NCBI RefSeq assembly: GCF_002939865.1
Contig: NZ_MDEE01000002.1
Coordinates: 1-64,000, forward strand
DNA from: Xanthomonas dyei
GTDB taxonomy: Bacteria > Pseudomonadota > Gammaproteobacteria > Xanthomonadales > Xanthomonadaceae
Length of the DNA: 64,000 bases
Direction of reading: 5' to 3'
Shown: piece by piece, positions 1 to 9,241 of the stretch
Layout of the letters: each line of letters starts with the position of its first letter
Numbering within the stretch: position 1 is the first letter of the stretch
The notes under the pieces: generated by a model
Told to the model about the DNA's origin: nothing
Seen by the model: only the letters and a program-made list of their open reading frames with translations
Databases searched by the model: none
Program-made: the position numbers and the translations under genes

Positions 1-70
1 CTCACGCTGGCTAGAACGCTTGCGCACCCTGCCCGACGCAGTGCGCGAGCAGATGAGCCTGGTACCTTAA
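1..70 (+). CDS. C-terminal end of an unidentified protein (partial)
   Basis: An open frame enters from the left edge and ends at TAA 68-70, reading SRWLERLRTLPDAVREQ then MSLVP. Only 22 residues are visible, so the family cannot be named. It overlaps the tail of the leftward DUF2490-like fragment, and the break in that fragment lies next to this stop codon, so one of the two is not intact. Whether this is a true gene end is uncertain. Confidence 0.3.
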   Translation, partial: SRWLERLRTLPDAVREQMSLVP

Positions 71-247
71 AAACGTGGGGATACCTAAGTTCTCGACCGG
101 CAATTTGCCCTGGGCGTAGATACTCAACCAATACCGGCCATCTTCTTCGGTATTGGCATGGGCCGTGGAGATACTGCCCAGCAGCAAAAACAGAACAGGA
201 CCGGCGATGCGAAACGTTGCGGTCCGTAGCGTGCCAAATGCGTTCAT
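11..247 (-). pseudogene. truncated secreted DUF2490-like protein
   Basis: The 78-residue frame begins with a clear Sec signal peptide (hydrophobic segment at about residues 15-30 ending in AHA). It is followed by a stretch resembling the start of DUF2490 outer-membrane-type proteins (DGRYWLSIYAQGKLPVENL). Homology appears to stop near residue 56, and the remaining 22 residues look unrelated. Family members are normally above 200 residues, so this is a 5' remnant. The junction near position 75-80 lies beside the end of the rightward frame at the window edge, which suggests a rearrangement. The family call is from memory of the motif. Confidence 0.45.
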
Positions 248-521
248 TTAGTGAAATGTGTCGGCGTTGGCAAATCATAGCAACATCTATCGTGCTTCCA
301 TCGACCGTCTGGTCGGCCCGTAGCGCCTCTATTCGGCTGCAGCTTCGCTAATCACGACACAGCTTCGCTTTCGTGCATCCGCTGGCAAGGTGTGCAGGTC
401 TCCGCCCGGTGGCGTATCTGTTGTCTTCTGCTTGACCAGCTCGATGCCGACATAGGCAGCTCTGCGCTGCGCTGCAGTGACTTGCGGTCGATAACCAGGC
501 CGACAGGGCATCCCCAATGCG

Positions 522-1343
522 TCAGGGCGATGCAGCGTCGCTGGAGAGCATTTGCCGAAACAAGGTGTCCAGAGCATCCGCACGCCCGCTGCCGGCCGGC
601 AGCCGTGGCTGCGCCGCGCCCATGCGGTCGAGTTCTGCTTCGAGAAAGTCGCTGATCACCGCAATCCGTGGTCCATCTTCCACTTCTGTGGAGATGCGCT
701 TGAGCGCCAGCAAGCGATCCACCGCGTTGCGCAGTTCGCCATGCGGCAACAAGTCGTCCAGCAATAGTTCGAACGCCATCGGCGGCATGTCCTGCCTGCG
801 CTCGATCCATTGGCAAGCCAGCACTGGGCGCAAAACGTACAAATATTTCTTGGTGCGAATCCGCTCACCGCGCAGGTAGCCGCGATAGTTGCTCTTGGCC
901 ATGTTGAAGTAATGCCACCAGGTGCCAAGCGGCGAATAGAAGTGCGCGGCGATCGCCCGCAACTGCTCGACAGCAACCGGATCTTGCCGATACACCACCG
1001 GCGAATGCAGCCATTCCAGCAGCGTCGGATTGGACTTGGAGACCAACCGCAATGCCTTGCGCAGGTCCCAGCCGCTGACATCCAGATCGTCGGAGAGCGG
1101 CAGCTCGATCACATCGCGCTGCGGCTCGCCGGGGCCGGTGCTTTCGTTGACGCTCAGATACCAGTCGCGCCGATGGACGTAGACAAAGCGTGCGTCGTAA
1201 TCGCTGTCGGGCGAGGAAAATCCCCAGCCGCGGCTGCCCGATTCGCACGCCAGCAGAATGCGGACCTCATGTTGCTGCTCGATCTCGCGCAACGCCGCCA
1301 GCACTGCCTCGCGTTTGTCCGCTGCGATGGGATGGATGTCCAT
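522..1343 (-). CDS. RlaP/YcgL-type nucleotidyltransferase
   Basis: A predicted nucleotidyltransferase of the DNA polymerase beta superfamily, related to the RlaP (YcgL) group that has been linked to RNA repair. The signature is near the N-terminus: GSRGWGFSSPDSDYDARF carries the GS and DxD elements that bind nucleotide and metal. It is followed by the family-typical YxWLHSPVVY region. Length is 273 residues from the ATG at 1343, which has AAGGA about 10 nt upstream; an in-frame start at 1376 would add 11 residues. It stands alone, running leftward, with no visible RNA-ligase partner in the window. The substrate is not known. Confidence 0.8.
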   Translation of the reverse strand: MDIHPIAADKREAVLAALREIEQQHEVRILLACESGSRGWGFSSPDSDYDARFVYVHRRDWYLSVNESTGPGEPQRDVIELPLSDDLDVSGWDLRKALRLVSKSNPTLLEWLHSPVVYRQDPVAVEQLRAIAAHFYSPLGTWWHYFNMAKSNYRGYLRGERIRTKKYLYVLRPVLACQWIERRQDMPPMAFELLLDDLLPHGELRNAVDRLLALKRISTEVEDGPRIAVISDFLEAELDRMGAAQPRLPAGSGRADALDTLFRQMLSSDAASP

Positions 1344-1419
1344 GGGGTCGCTGTCCTTGTGCATGACGTGCCCCAATCATAACCAGCTCACGCAGATGCA
1401 GCCTGGCACACGGCCAGGG

Positions 1420-3324
1420 CTATGCCACCTTGCTGCGCCGCGCGCGTTCCAGATGCACCAGCAGCAGCGAGATCGCTGCCGGGGTCATGCCGGGAATGCG
1501 TTGTGCCTGACCGATGTGTTGCGGGCGCACGCGTTCGAGTTTCTGCTGTACTTCGATCGACAGACCGCGCACGCCGGCGTAGTCGAAGTCTTCCGGGATC
1601 GGCGTGGTTTCCTGGCGTTGCTGGCGTGCGATATCGTCGCGCTGGCGATCCAGATAACCGGCGTACTTGACGCTGATTTCCACCTGTTCGGCCACCTGCG
1701 TATCGTCCACGCCCGGCCCCAATGTCGGCACCCGCATCAGCGTGGCGTAGTTGAGTTCCGGGCGCTTGATCAGGTCCAGCACATTGGTTTCGCGGCTGAG
1801 CGACACGCCCAGCGTCTGCGCCACTTCGCGGCCCAGCGCATTGCCCGGCGTCGCCCACAGCGCCGACAGGCGGGCGGTCTCGCGTTGCACGGCCTCCTGC
1901 TTGGCCGAAAACCGCGCCCAGCGCGCCTCATCGACCAGGCCCATCGCGCGGCCAACGCCGGTCAGGCGCGCATCGGCATTGTCCTCGCGCAGCTGCAGCC
2001 GGTATTCCGCGCGGCTGGTGAACATGCGATACGGCTCGGTGGTGCCGTGGGTGATCAGATCGTCCACCAGCACGCCCAGGTAGGCCTGGTCGCGACGCGG
2101 CGACCAGGCCGGCAGCCCCTGCACATGGCGGGCGGCATTGAGGCCGGCCAGCAGGCCTTGCGCGGCGGCTTCTTCGTAACCTGTGGTGCCGTTGATCTGT
2201 CCGGCAAAAAACAGCCCGCCGACCGCCTTGGTTTCCAGCGAGGCCTTGAGCCCGCGCGGGTCGAAGAAGTCGTATTCGATCGCGTAGCCGGGGCGGGTGA
2301 TATGCGCCTGCGCAAAGCCGTGGATCGAACGCACCAGCGCCAGCTGCACATCGAACGGCAGCGAGGTGGAAATGCCGTTGGGATAGATCTCGGTCACCTC
2401 CAGGCCTTCGGGTTCGACGAAGATCTGGTGGCTGGTCTTGTCGGCAAAGCGCACCACCTTGTCTTCGATCGACGGGCAGTAGCGCGGGCCGATGCCTTCG
2501 ATCTGCCCCGAATACAGCGGCGAGCGGTGCAGTGCGCCGCGGATGATGTCGTGGGTCTGCTCGGTGGTGTGAGTGATCCAGCAGCTGACCTGGCGTGGGT
2601 GGTCGCTGACCTGGCCCATGAACGACATCACCGGCAGCGGGTCGTCGCCGGGTTGTTCGGCCATGACGCTGTAGTCGAGCGTGCGCCCGTCGATGCGCGG
2701 CGGGGTACCGGTCTTGAGGCGGTCGATCGCGAACGGCCGCTCGCGCAGACGCGCGGCCAGCGTGGTGGCCGGCGGGTCGCCCATGCGCCCGGCCGCGTAC
2801 TGGGTTTCGCCGACATGGATCTTGCCGGCCAGGAAGGTGCCGGCGGTCAGCACCACCGCCGGCGCCTCAAAGCGCAACCCGGTCTGGGTGATGACTCCGC
2901 GCACGCTGTCGCCTTCGGCGGCGCCGTTGTGGATGATCAGATCGTCCACCGCCGCCTGGAACACGGTCAGGTTGGGCTGCGCCTCGACGATGCAACGGAT
3001 GGCGTTGCGGTAGAGGTTGCGGTCGGCCTGGCAGCGGGTGGCGCGGACTGCCGGCCCCTTGGAGGCATTGAGGGTGCGCCACTGGATGCCGGCCAGATCC
3101 GCCGCGCGTGCCATCGCCCCGCCCAGCGCGTCGATCTCCTTGACCAGGTGCCCTTTGCCGATCCCGCCGATGGCCGGGTTGCAGCTCATCGCGCCCACCG
3201 TCTCGATGTTGTGAGTCAGCAGCAAGGTGCGGGCACCTGCGCGCGCAGACGCCAGCGCGGCCTCGGTGCCGGCATGGCCGCCGCCGATCACGATGACGTC
3301 GAAGCGATAGAAAGAGTCGGACAT
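1420..3324 (-). CDS. mnmG: tRNA uridine-5-carboxymethylaminomethyl modification enzyme MnmG (GidA)
   Basis: An FAD-dependent enzyme that works with the GTPase MnmE to build the cmnm5 group on U34 of several tRNAs in the cytoplasm. The 634 residues match the family length. The N-terminus has the FAD-binding dinucleotide fold ([21 protein letters not shown]), then [24 protein letters not shown], the catalytic-region CQADRN and the conserved [14 protein letters not shown] block. The C-terminal helical domain ends in the usual [18 protein letters not shown]. The gene is single and leftward; the long upstream gap carries a possible small RNA and strong hairpins. A long overlapping rightward frame (1258-3378) is its antisense shadow. 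Confidence 0.97.
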   Translation of the reverse strand: MSDSFYRFDVIVIGGGHAGTEAALASARAGARTLLLTHNIETVGAMSCNPAIGGIGKGHLVKEIDALGGAMARAADLAGIQWRTLNASKGPAVRATRCQADRNLYRNAIRCIVEAQPNLTVFQAAVDDLIIHNGAAEGDSVRGVITQTGLRFEAPAVVLTAGTFLAGKIHVGETQYAAGRMGDPPATTLAARLRERPFAIDRLKTGTPPRIDGRTLDYSVMAEQPGDDPLPVMSFMGQVSDHPRQVSCWITHTTEQTHDIIRGALHRSPLYSGQIEGIGPRYCPSIEDKVVRFADKTSHQIFVEPEGLEVTEIYPNGISTSLPFDVQLALVRSIHGFAQAHITRPGYAIEYDFFDPRGLKASLETKAVGGLFFAGQINGTTGYEEAAAQGLLAGLNAARHVQGLPAWSPRRDQAYLGVLVDDLITHGTTEPYRMFTSRAEYRLQLREDNADARLTGVGRAMGLVDEARWARFSAKQEAVQRETARLSALWATPGNALGREVAQTLGVSLSRETNVLDLIKRPELNYATLMRVPTLGPGVDDTQVAEQVEISVKYAGYLDRQRDDIARQQRQETTPIPEDFDYAGVRGLSIEVQQKLERVRPQHIGQAQRIPGMTPAAISLLLVHLERARRSKVA

Positions 3325-3439
3325 GGGCGTGGACTGATCAGCAGAGAGAAGGAAAACGGCCGCAGAAGTATCGACTGAAGCGCCGCGATGGTCACTAAAT
3401 CGTTAAATATGTGATGAGAGTCACATTTTAAGATAGTGA

Positions 3440-3597
3440 CCCTCAAGTTGGCACGTTCCGTGCGGATATCCCTACTGCACCTATCGTGGCATTGCGACAT
3501 GGGCGCAAAGGCTGGAATTGGAACAGGGGCCAGCCGCGCGCGCGATGGGGTAGCGTAAGGGTCGGTAGTCGGGGGACTGCCGACCCTTATTTTTTTC
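3440..3597 (+). ncRNA. candidate small RNA ending in a strong intrinsic terminator
   Basis: The mnmG-lipoprotein gap contains a textbook rightward terminator (3557-3597) but no open reading frame before it. A terminator with no upstream gene on its strand is a common sign of a trans-acting small RNA. A TTGGCA at about 3447 could be a -35 box, but no convincing -10 was found. The 5' end given here is therefore a guess. Confidence 0.3.
3557..3597 (+). terminator. Rho-independent terminator
   Basis: A 14-bp stem (AAGGGTCGGTAGTC pairing with GACTGCCGACCCTT, one G-U pair) closes on a GGGG loop. It is followed directly by an A and seven Ts. The polarity of the T tract places it on the rightward strand, where no coding gene ends. 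Confidence 0.8.
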
Positions 3598-3685
3598 TGC
3601 GATTCCTGCAACGCCTGCATGCTTTCTCGATCATTGCGCGGCTGCAGGCGCTATATGTCCTGATGCTCCTGCGATCCTCGATCTA

Positions 3686-3727
3686 CCAATGCATAAAGCC
3701 CCGGCATGCCGGGGCTTTATGCATTGG
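3686..3727. terminator. 42-bp perfect palindrome, likely bidirectional terminator
   Basis: CCAATGCATAAAGCCCCGGC on the left is matched exactly by its reverse complement on the right, giving a perfect 21-bp-arm palindrome with a GC-rich centre and AT-rich base. There is no long T tract. The structure could end transcription from either side or act as an RNA/DNA structural site. Confidence 0.6.
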
Positions 3728-3734
3728 AGGCGCC

Positions 3735-3786
3735 GATATCCGACAGGGCCGGAACAGGGGGGATCCAGATTTCCCTGTCGGACATC
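3735..3786. repeat. inverted repeat
   Basis: Arms GATATCCGACAGGG and CCCTGTCGGACATC (one mismatch pair) flank a 24-nt loop. It lies just right of the 42-bp palindrome. Its function is unknown. Confidence 0.5.
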
Positions 3787-3924
3787 GACATAAGTCTGTC
3801 AGTGAGGCGGGCCGGGTCATAACATGACGTGGCGGGTCACACAGAGCACCTAGCTTGCGACCAAGTGCCGGCTGAACGCAAGCCCCCAATGTTGCCATTT
3901 GTGGGGGCCGTCGCAGTCAGCTTG

Positions 3925-4389
3925 TCATGGAATTTGCTCACGGGTGTTGCGTGGCGCGGTCTGACGCTGGATTTCGCGAATCACGCGCGGCGGTGCGCCG
4001 ATCCGTGCCGGTGGCCGCGCCGGTGGCGCGCCCGTGGCCGGTGGCGAATTCGGTCGCTGCGGACGTGGGCCATTCGGGCGCGGGCCGTTGTTGAACGATC
4101 CGTTCGGACGCGGCGGGCGGTACTGCGGGCGGCGATCGTACGGCCGGTAGTAGTAGCCACCGCCGCGATAGACCGGATACACCGGGTAGTCGTACAGCCC
4201 GATCGCACCGGCGCCATACGGGGCACCGTAAGGGCTGCCGTAGTAGTAAGGCGAGTATCCCGGTGGATAGCGATACTGCACGGCAGGGGCGCCGCGGTAA
4301 TAGCCGCCCGATCGACCTCCGGTGTAGTCGTAGGTTGCGCAGCCGCTCAGGGCCAGGAGCCCGGCGGCGAAGATCAGACGGAATTTCAT
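3925..4389 (-). CDS. Tyr/Pro/Gly-rich lipoprotein
   Basis: A 154-residue predicted lipoprotein. The N-terminus MKFRLIFAAGLLALSGCATY has a positively charged start, hydrophobic core and a lipobox (LSGC) with the acylated Cys at residue 17. The mature part is low complexity: Tyr/Gly/Pro-rich to about residue 95, then Pro/Arg/Asn-rich. No catalytic motif is visible. Anchoring in the outer membrane is likely because no Asp follows the Cys. It is divergent from the dehydratase gene. Similar small lipoproteins are common in xanthomonads, but no function can be given. Confidence 0.75.
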   Translation of the reverse strand: MKFRLIFAAGLLALSGCATYDYTGGRSGGYYRGAPAVQYRYPPGYSPYYYGSPYGAPYGAGAIGLYDYPVYPVYRGGGYYYRPYDRRPQYRPPRPNGSFNNGPRPNGPRPQRPNSPPATGAPPARPPARIGAPPRVIREIQRQTAPRNTREQIP

Positions 4390-4547
4390 GGATGGTGCCC
4401 TCCTGCAACCATGATCTCACTTTCGAACCGTTGCATTGAATCGGTCCTTAACTGTGCGGCAATGTGGCGTTTTTTCATCGATCCAGCATGCGCAGGCACT
4501 GTGGGTGCGAGCCGTGAAGAGTGGGGCGATACGTTAATCTTGCAGGC

Positions 4548-5507
4548 ATGATCGACACGGTCCCTCTTGCCCATTCAGATGTCCTGCAGGCCGCCGCGCG
4601 CATTGCGCCGCACTGCGCGACGACACCGTTGCTGACCTCACACCAGTTGGATGCGCTGTGCGGCGCGCAGCTGTTCTTCAAGGCCGAGCACCTGCAGCGC
4701 AGTGGCGCGTTCAAGTTTCGTGGCGCCTGCAATGCGGTGTGGTCGTTGCCTGATGAGGTGGCGCCGCGCGGCGTGGTCACCCACTCGTCCGGTAACCATG
4801 GTGCGGCGTTGGCGCTGGCCGCCCGCACGCGCGGGATCGGTTGCCATGTGGTGGTGCCCGAAGGCGCCGTGGCGGCCAAGCTTGCCAATATCTCCCGGCA
4901 TGGCGCCACGCTGTGGCGCTGTGCGCCGACCATCGCGGCACGCGAGCAGCTGTGTGCCCAGGTCCAGGCCACCAGTGGCGCGAACCTGGTGCATCCGTAC
5001 ACCGATCCGGCCGTGATCGCCGGCCAGGGCACGGCCACCTTGGAGTTGCTGCATCAAACTGGCGGGCTGGATGTCCTGCTGGCACCGGTCGGCGGCGGCG
5101 GGTTGGCGGCCGGTGCGGCGTTGGCGCTGCGGTCTGCGACGGGCTGTGCGCTGGTGCTGGCCGAGCCGAGCGGGGCGGCCGACACCGCGCGCTCGCTGGC
5201 GGCCGGGCAGCGCTTGGTCGACTTCGTGCCCGATACCGTCTGCGATGGTCTGCGCGGCACCCTGGGTGCGCCGAACTTTACGCTGCTGCAAGCCGGCGGC
5301 GCGCAGGTGATTACGGTGGACGACGCGGCCGTGGTGCAGGCGATGCGGCTGATCTGGCAGGTGCTCAAGCAGGTAGTGGAGCCGTCTTCGGCGATCACGC
5401 TGGCGGCGGTGCTGGCCGAGCCGGCGCGGTTTGCCGGGCGCAGGGTCGGGCTGATCCTGTCCGGCGGCAATGTCGATCTGGATGCACTGCCGTGGGCCGC
5501 CGCGTGA
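4548..5507 (+). CDS. PLP-dependent threonine/serine dehydratase family protein
   Basis: A 319-residue member of the fold-type II PLP family (threonine dehydratase/serine racemase-like). FKFRGACNAV carries the Schiff-base lysine (the K of FKFRG). HSSGNHGAALA is the Asn/phosphate motif, PVGGGGLAAG is the glycine-rich loop that binds the PLP phosphate, and LILSGGNVD lies at the C-terminus. There is no C-terminal ACT regulatory domain, so it is catabolic- or racemase-like rather than biosynthetic IlvA. The start is taken at ATG 4548; an in-frame GTG at 4521 would add nine residues. Its TGA overlaps the GTG of the next gene, implying translational coupling. Substrate (Thr, Ser or hydroxy-Asp) cannot be told. 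Confidence 0.85.
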   Translation: MIDTVPLAHSDVLQAAARIAPHCATTPLLTSHQLDALCGAQLFFKAEHLQRSGAFKFRGACNAVWSLPDEVAPRGVVTHSSGNHGAALALAARTRGIGCHVVVPEGAVAAKLANISRHGATLWRCAPTIAAREQLCAQVQATSGANLVHPYTDPAVIAGQGTATLELLHQTGGLDVLLAPVGGGGLAAGAALALRSATGCALVLAEPSGAADTARSLAAGQRLVDFVPDTVCDGLRGTLGAPNFTLLQAGGAQVITVDDAAVVQAMRLIWQVLKQVVEPSSAITLAAVLAEPARFAGRRVGLILSGGNVDLDALPWAAA

Positions 5508-6109
5508 GCAGGCGTGGGCGCGGGCTCGGTCTGTGGGGCTGGGGCTGGCGGTTATGCATGCTGGCGCTGATCTGGCTGGTGGCGGTGGCCGGCTGGATCG
5601 TCTGGGTGGGCGACCGCGATCAGGCCGCGCCGGCGGACGTGATCATCGTGCTGGGCGCGGCCGCTTACGACGCGCGCCCGTCGCCGGTGTTCGAAGAACG
5701 GATCCGGCATGCGCTGGATCTGTACGACCAAGGCTATGCGCCGCGGTTGTTGTTCACTGGCGGCTTCGGCAATGGCGCGCGCTTTGCCGAGTCGCAGGTG
5801 GCACGGCGCTACGCGCTGCGCCATGGCGTGCCGCCGGAAGCGATCGTGATCGAGACCAGCTCGCGCACCACCCGCCAGAACCTGCTGCAGGCGCGGGCGC
5901 TGATGGAGCGGCACGGCATGCACCGGGCGATCATCGTCAGCGACCCGTTGCACATGGCGCGCGCGCTGCGGCTGTGCCAGGAACTGGGCGTGGATGCGCT
6001 GGCCTCATCCACGCCGAGTACGCGCTTTCGCAGCTTCCACACCAGCTGGCGCTTCCTGCTGCAGGAGGTTTACTTCTTCCACCGCGATCTGGTGGTGCAG
6101 GGGAGCTGA
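5504..6109 (+). CDS. YdcF-like DUF218 membrane-anchored protein
   Basis: A 201-residue protein starting at GTG 5504 inside the stop codon of the dehydratase gene (GTGA overlap). One N-terminal membrane helix (about residues 10-32) is followed by a DUF218 domain. The domain shows ADVIIVLGAAAYDARPS, the LLFTGGFG segment, the ETSSRTTRQNLL motif and IIVSDPLHMARAL, all typical of the ElyC/SanA/YdcF superfamily. Members are tied to envelope or peptidoglycan homeostasis, but the reaction is unknown. The soluble domain is probably periplasmic. Confidence 0.85.
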   Translation: MSRRGRGLGLWGWGWRLCMLALIWLVAVAGWIVWVGDRDQAAPADVIIVLGAAAYDARPSPVFEERIRHALDLYDQGYAPRLLFTGGFGNGARFAESQVARRYALRHGVPPEAIVIETSSRTTRQNLLQARALMERHGMHRAIIVSDPLHMARALRLCQELGVDALASSTPSTRFRSFHTSWRFLLQEVYFFHRDLVVQGS

Positions 6110-6360
6110 AACGGCTGCCGTGGTAGCTGGGTGCATCGAGCCGGCAGGGCCAGGTGGCATGTGCATAGGCATGTGGAGGTGCTCGGGCGCCTCGCACCGA
6201 CGGGTCGATCTCTGGCCGCAGTGATGTGAGTGTGTGCACTGCACAACGGCGTGGCCCGTCGAGGATGGGAAACGCGTGCGAGGGAGTGGACGCTGACTGC
6301 GTCCCAGCACGCGTGCCAAACCCGCTCTATGATGCGGCTTTCCAAGCGGCAGGTTCGAGC

Positions 6361-6780
6361 ATGAGCGAGAGCAATCGGCAACGCGCCATCGGCCTGGTCC
6401 AGGCCTATTACGACGCCTTCAATCGCGGCGATTGGGACGCCATGCTGGCGTTCCTGGCCGACGATGTGGCGCACGACCTCAATCAAGGTGCGCGCGAGAT
6501 CGGCCGTGCGGACTTCGCGGCCTTTCTGCAGCGCATGAATGACAGCTACCGCGAGCAGTTACGCGACATCGTGATCACCGCCAACGACGACGGCACGCGC
6601 GTGGGTGCCGAGTACGTGGTGCACGGGGTCTACCACACCACCGACGAAGGCCTGCCGGAAGCCAACGGGCAGACCTATGTGCTGCCGGGCGGTGCGTTCT
6701 TCGATGTGCATGCCGGCACGATTACCCGCGTCACCAACTACTACAACCTGCAGGAATGGATCGCGCAGGTCTCGCGCTGA
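6361..6780 (+). CDS. SnoaL-like/ketosteroid-isomerase-related protein
   Basis: A 139-residue single-domain protein of the NTF2-like fold. The N-terminus reads VQAYYDAFNRGDWDAMLAFL, the classic opening helix of SnoaL-like proteins. The C-terminal strand reads DVHAGTITRVTNYYNLQEWI, typical of the ketosteroid-isomerase-related group. ATG 6361 is chosen because the homology starts at once; the longer frame upstream runs through non-coding sequence. The gene is monocistronic. The ligand or reaction cannot be inferred. Confidence 0.8.
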   Translation: MSESNRQRAIGLVQAYYDAFNRGDWDAMLAFLADDVAHDLNQGAREIGRADFAAFLQRMNDSYREQLRDIVITANDDGTRVGAEYVVHGVYHTTDEGLPEANGQTYVLPGGAFFDVHAGTITRVTNYYNLQEWIAQVSR

Positions 6781-6809
6781 GTGCGTCGATCGGCATGCGC
6801 TAGACCTGT

Positions 6810-7026
6810 GTAGGAGCGCACCCGGGCGCGACCAGGCATTTCCGGTAACGCTCCCGATAACGCTTCATCGCGCCCGGGTGCGCTCCTACGTGGGTGGTGA
6901 GGCCTTCGGCAACGCGGCATGTTCGGTCGGCGGCGATGGCAGGAGCGCCTGAGCAGGTGTTCGCGCGTGTCTGCGCGCGATGACGGGGTCTCGGGAATGC
7001 CCCGTCGCGCCCGGGTGCGCTCCTAC
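6810..7026. repeat. three copies of a 22-bp REP-like sequence
   Basis: GTAGGAGCGCACCCGGGCGCGA occurs at 6810-6831 and, as the exact reverse complement, at 6868-6889 and again at 7005-7026. The first two form a stem with a loop of about 36 nt. Together they fill the gap between two convergent genes, a usual place for REP elements. A decayed relative (GTAGGAGTGCGCCGGCGCG) is seen near 61018. Confidence 0.75.
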
Positions 7027-7042
7027 GGAGGTGGTCGGGGTG

Positions 7043-7948
7043 TTACAGCCGCACGATGCCGACCACCACCAGCACGAAGATGCTCCACTTGAGCACCTGG
7101 TACAGCGGGTTGTTGCGCTCTTTCAGCGCCTTGGCCTTCAGGCGCGCCGCGTAGAAGTAACGGAACACGCGGTTGATGCCACCGGTCTTGTCGCCTTCCT
7201 GATTGGGCGAGGCGCCGGCCGACAGCAGGCTGCGGCCGACGAAGCGATTCAGCGCCGCCGCCCAGCGCCAGCGCATCGGGCGTTCGATATCGCAGAACAG
7301 GATGATGCGGTCCTGGTCGGTGTCGTTGCGCGCGTGGTGGATATAGGTCTCGTCGAACATGGTCCACTCGCCGTCGCGCCAGCTATGGCGCTGGCCGTCG
7401 ACATCGATGAAGCAGCGGTCGTCGTTGGGCGTGGCCAGGCCCAGGTGCAGGCGCATGGACCCGGCGAACGGGTCGCGGTGCGGACGCAGTTCGCTCCCCG
7501 GCGGCAGTTCGGCAAACATTGCTGCCTTCACCGTGGGGATGGATTTGAGCAACGCGGTGGTCTGCGGGCACAACTCGGCCGCAGACGGGTGCGCGGTGCC
7601 GTACCACTTCAGATAGAAGCGCTTCCAGCCACGCCGGAAAAACGAGTTGAAGCCGATATCGGTATAGCCGTCGGCGGCGCGGATCTTCTGCATCTGCTGC
7701 AACGCCACCGCTTCGTCGCGGATCACCGGCCAGTTGGCGCGCAGCGGCGCCAGCTCGGGGAATTCCTTGCCCGGATCGATAAACGGTGTGGTCGGCACGC
7801 GCGAACACAGGTACATCAGCGTGTTGATCGGCGCCATGAAGGTGGAATGGTCGAGCAGCTGCCGGCTGAGCCGGTGGCGCACGCGACCGCGGTAATGGAT
7901 ATACAGCGCCGATGCGATGAACAGCGCGATGAGAAGCCACTTCAACAT
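7043..7948 (-). CDS. lpxO: LpxO-like aspartyl/asparaginyl beta-hydroxylase family dioxygenase
   Basis: An Fe(II)/2-oxoglutarate dioxygenase expected to 2-hydroxylate a secondary acyl chain of lipid A at the inner membrane. The 301 residues start at ATG 7948 (MLKWLLIALFIASALYIHYR). They have a membrane helix at each end and a cytoplasmic double-stranded beta-helix between. The iron site is visible as HRDPFAGSMRLHLGL (His and Asp) plus the distal His in DETYIHHARND, with the Arg that binds 2-oxoglutarate downstream. It is convergent with the SnoaL-like gene. Assignment to LpxO rather than another family member is by overall architecture. Confidence 0.8.
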   Translation of the reverse strand: MLKWLLIALFIASALYIHYRGRVRHRLSRQLLDHSTFMAPINTLMYLCSRVPTTPFIDPGKEFPELAPLRANWPVIRDEAVALQQMQKIRAADGYTDIGFNSFFRRGWKRFYLKWYGTAHPSAAELCPQTTALLKSIPTVKAAMFAELPPGSELRPHRDPFAGSMRLHLGLATPNDDRCFIDVDGQRHSWRDGEWTMFDETYIHHARNDTDQDRIILFCDIERPMRWRWAAALNRFVGRSLLSAGASPNQEGDKTGGINRVFRYFYAARLKAKALKERNNPLYQVLKWSIFVLVVVGIVRL

Positions 7949-8143
7949 GGGGGAAACCGTTTGGGGGCAGGGCCGCTGGGGGCACAAACCCGAAGCGGTG
8001 CGCCGGGACAGGATCGCGGCGCGTTATAAGTGAATTCTACCGGCAGTCGCTGCCACACCTGACGGCGCGGCATCGGTGCCGGCGCAATGCTGTGTATCAC
8101 CGGCACGAGCGCGCCGGGGCGGCCGATGTGCGCCGCTGCCGGG

Positions 8144-9028
8144 TCAGTCGATACGGCGGCGGATCGGGATGGAGGACACCGGCACGCTGGCCACGTCCTG
8201 ACCGCGCTCGCGAATGGGCGCGCCCGGCGCCGGCGCCCAGGCGTGCGCATAGATCACTTCCCAGGAGCTGGGCAGGGTGCCGTCCGGCCGCCGTAGCGGT
8301 TCGTAGGCGGCGCTGGCGGCGGCAAAGCGGCCACGGCCGGTCAGCGTGGCGCGGCGGTTGCTGAGCGCATTGGTGGCGCCCATCGCACGCAACTCGCGCA
8401 TCAACGCGGGCAGATCGTTGTAGGTGAGCGTGAACAGATCGCGGTCCAGCACCGGGTCGCGGAAGCCGGACATCAGCAGCGCATCGCCGAATTGCGCGAT
8501 CGGCGGGAAGCGGCTGACGTGCGGGGCGGTGTCGGCCTGGGCGAAGGCGTCGCGCAATTCGATCAGGGTTTCCGGCCCGAAGGTGGAGCACAGCAGCAGC
8601 CCGCCCGGCCGCAGCGCGCGGCGGAACCCGGCGAATACCGCCGGCAGGTCTTCCACCCACTGCAGGCACAGATTGCTGAAGATCACATCCACGCTGCCGT
8701 CGGCCACCGGCAGCGCGCGCGCATCGGCGCAGACCTGTGCGAACGGCTTCCACCAACCGGCGGCCTTACGCGCCTGGCGCAGCATCGGCATGGCCTGGTC
8801 GAGCGCGATCACCTGCGCCTTGGGCCAGCGCTTCTTGATCGCGCCGCTGGCGTGGCCGGGGCCGGCGCCGACATCCAGCACCACCTTGGGCACTTGCTCG
8901 CCCAGGTAATCGAGCGATTCGAGCAGGCGCGTTTCCACTTCGCGCTGCAACGCGGCGGCGGCGGCATAACTGTTGGCGGCCCGCGCAAAGGCGCGGCGGA
9001 CGTGGCGGGGATCGAAAGTGCTGTTCAT
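8144..9028 (-). CDS. bioC: malonyl-ACP O-methyltransferase BioC
   Basis: A SAM-dependent methyltransferase that esterifies malonyl-ACP to start pimeloyl synthesis for biotin. The 294 residues open with FDPRHVRRAFARAANSY, the BioC N-terminal signature. They continue with VVLDVGAGPGHASGAI (SAM motif I), IALDQAMPMLRQAR (motif II) and DVIFSNLCLQWVEDL. It lies in the leftward block with an SDR gene, bioH, bioF and bioB. The gap to the SDR gene (about 210 bp) is wide enough for a separate promoter. Confidence 0.93.
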   Translation of the reverse strand: MNSTFDPRHVRRAFARAANSYAAAAALQREVETRLLESLDYLGEQVPKVVLDVGAGPGHASGAIKKRWPKAQVIALDQAMPMLRQARKAAGWWKPFAQVCADARALPVADGSVDVIFSNLCLQWVEDLPAVFAGFRRALRPGGLLLCSTFGPETLIELRDAFAQADTAPHVSRFPPIAQFGDALLMSGFRDPVLDRDLFTLTYNDLPALMRELRAMGATNALSNRRATLTGRGRFAAASAAYEPLRRPDGTLPSSWEVIYAHAWAPAPGAPIRERGQDVASVPVSSIPIRRRID

Positions 9029-9241
9029 TACGACGCTATTGTCGCCCGTGGGCGCGGCGGAGGGAATCGATGCGTGGTGTGGCGTGGCAATCGGCCTGGA
9101 GAACTCTGCGAGCGGTCGCTCTGCCAGCGACTGCGTGGCGACCGCAATGAACTAGCAATGTGTTTCGACAAGCCGAGTCGTGGCCGAAAACAACCGCGAC
9201 GTCGTCCGCGGTTGCCACAACCTCCGCATGGCCGACGCGCT

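Noticed and set aside
1258-3378. 706-codon rightward open frame
   Set aside because: It is the antisense of mnmG, which has full family motifs; the rightward translation is Arg/Gly/His/Gln-rich with no domain. GC-rich genes often leave such open shadows.
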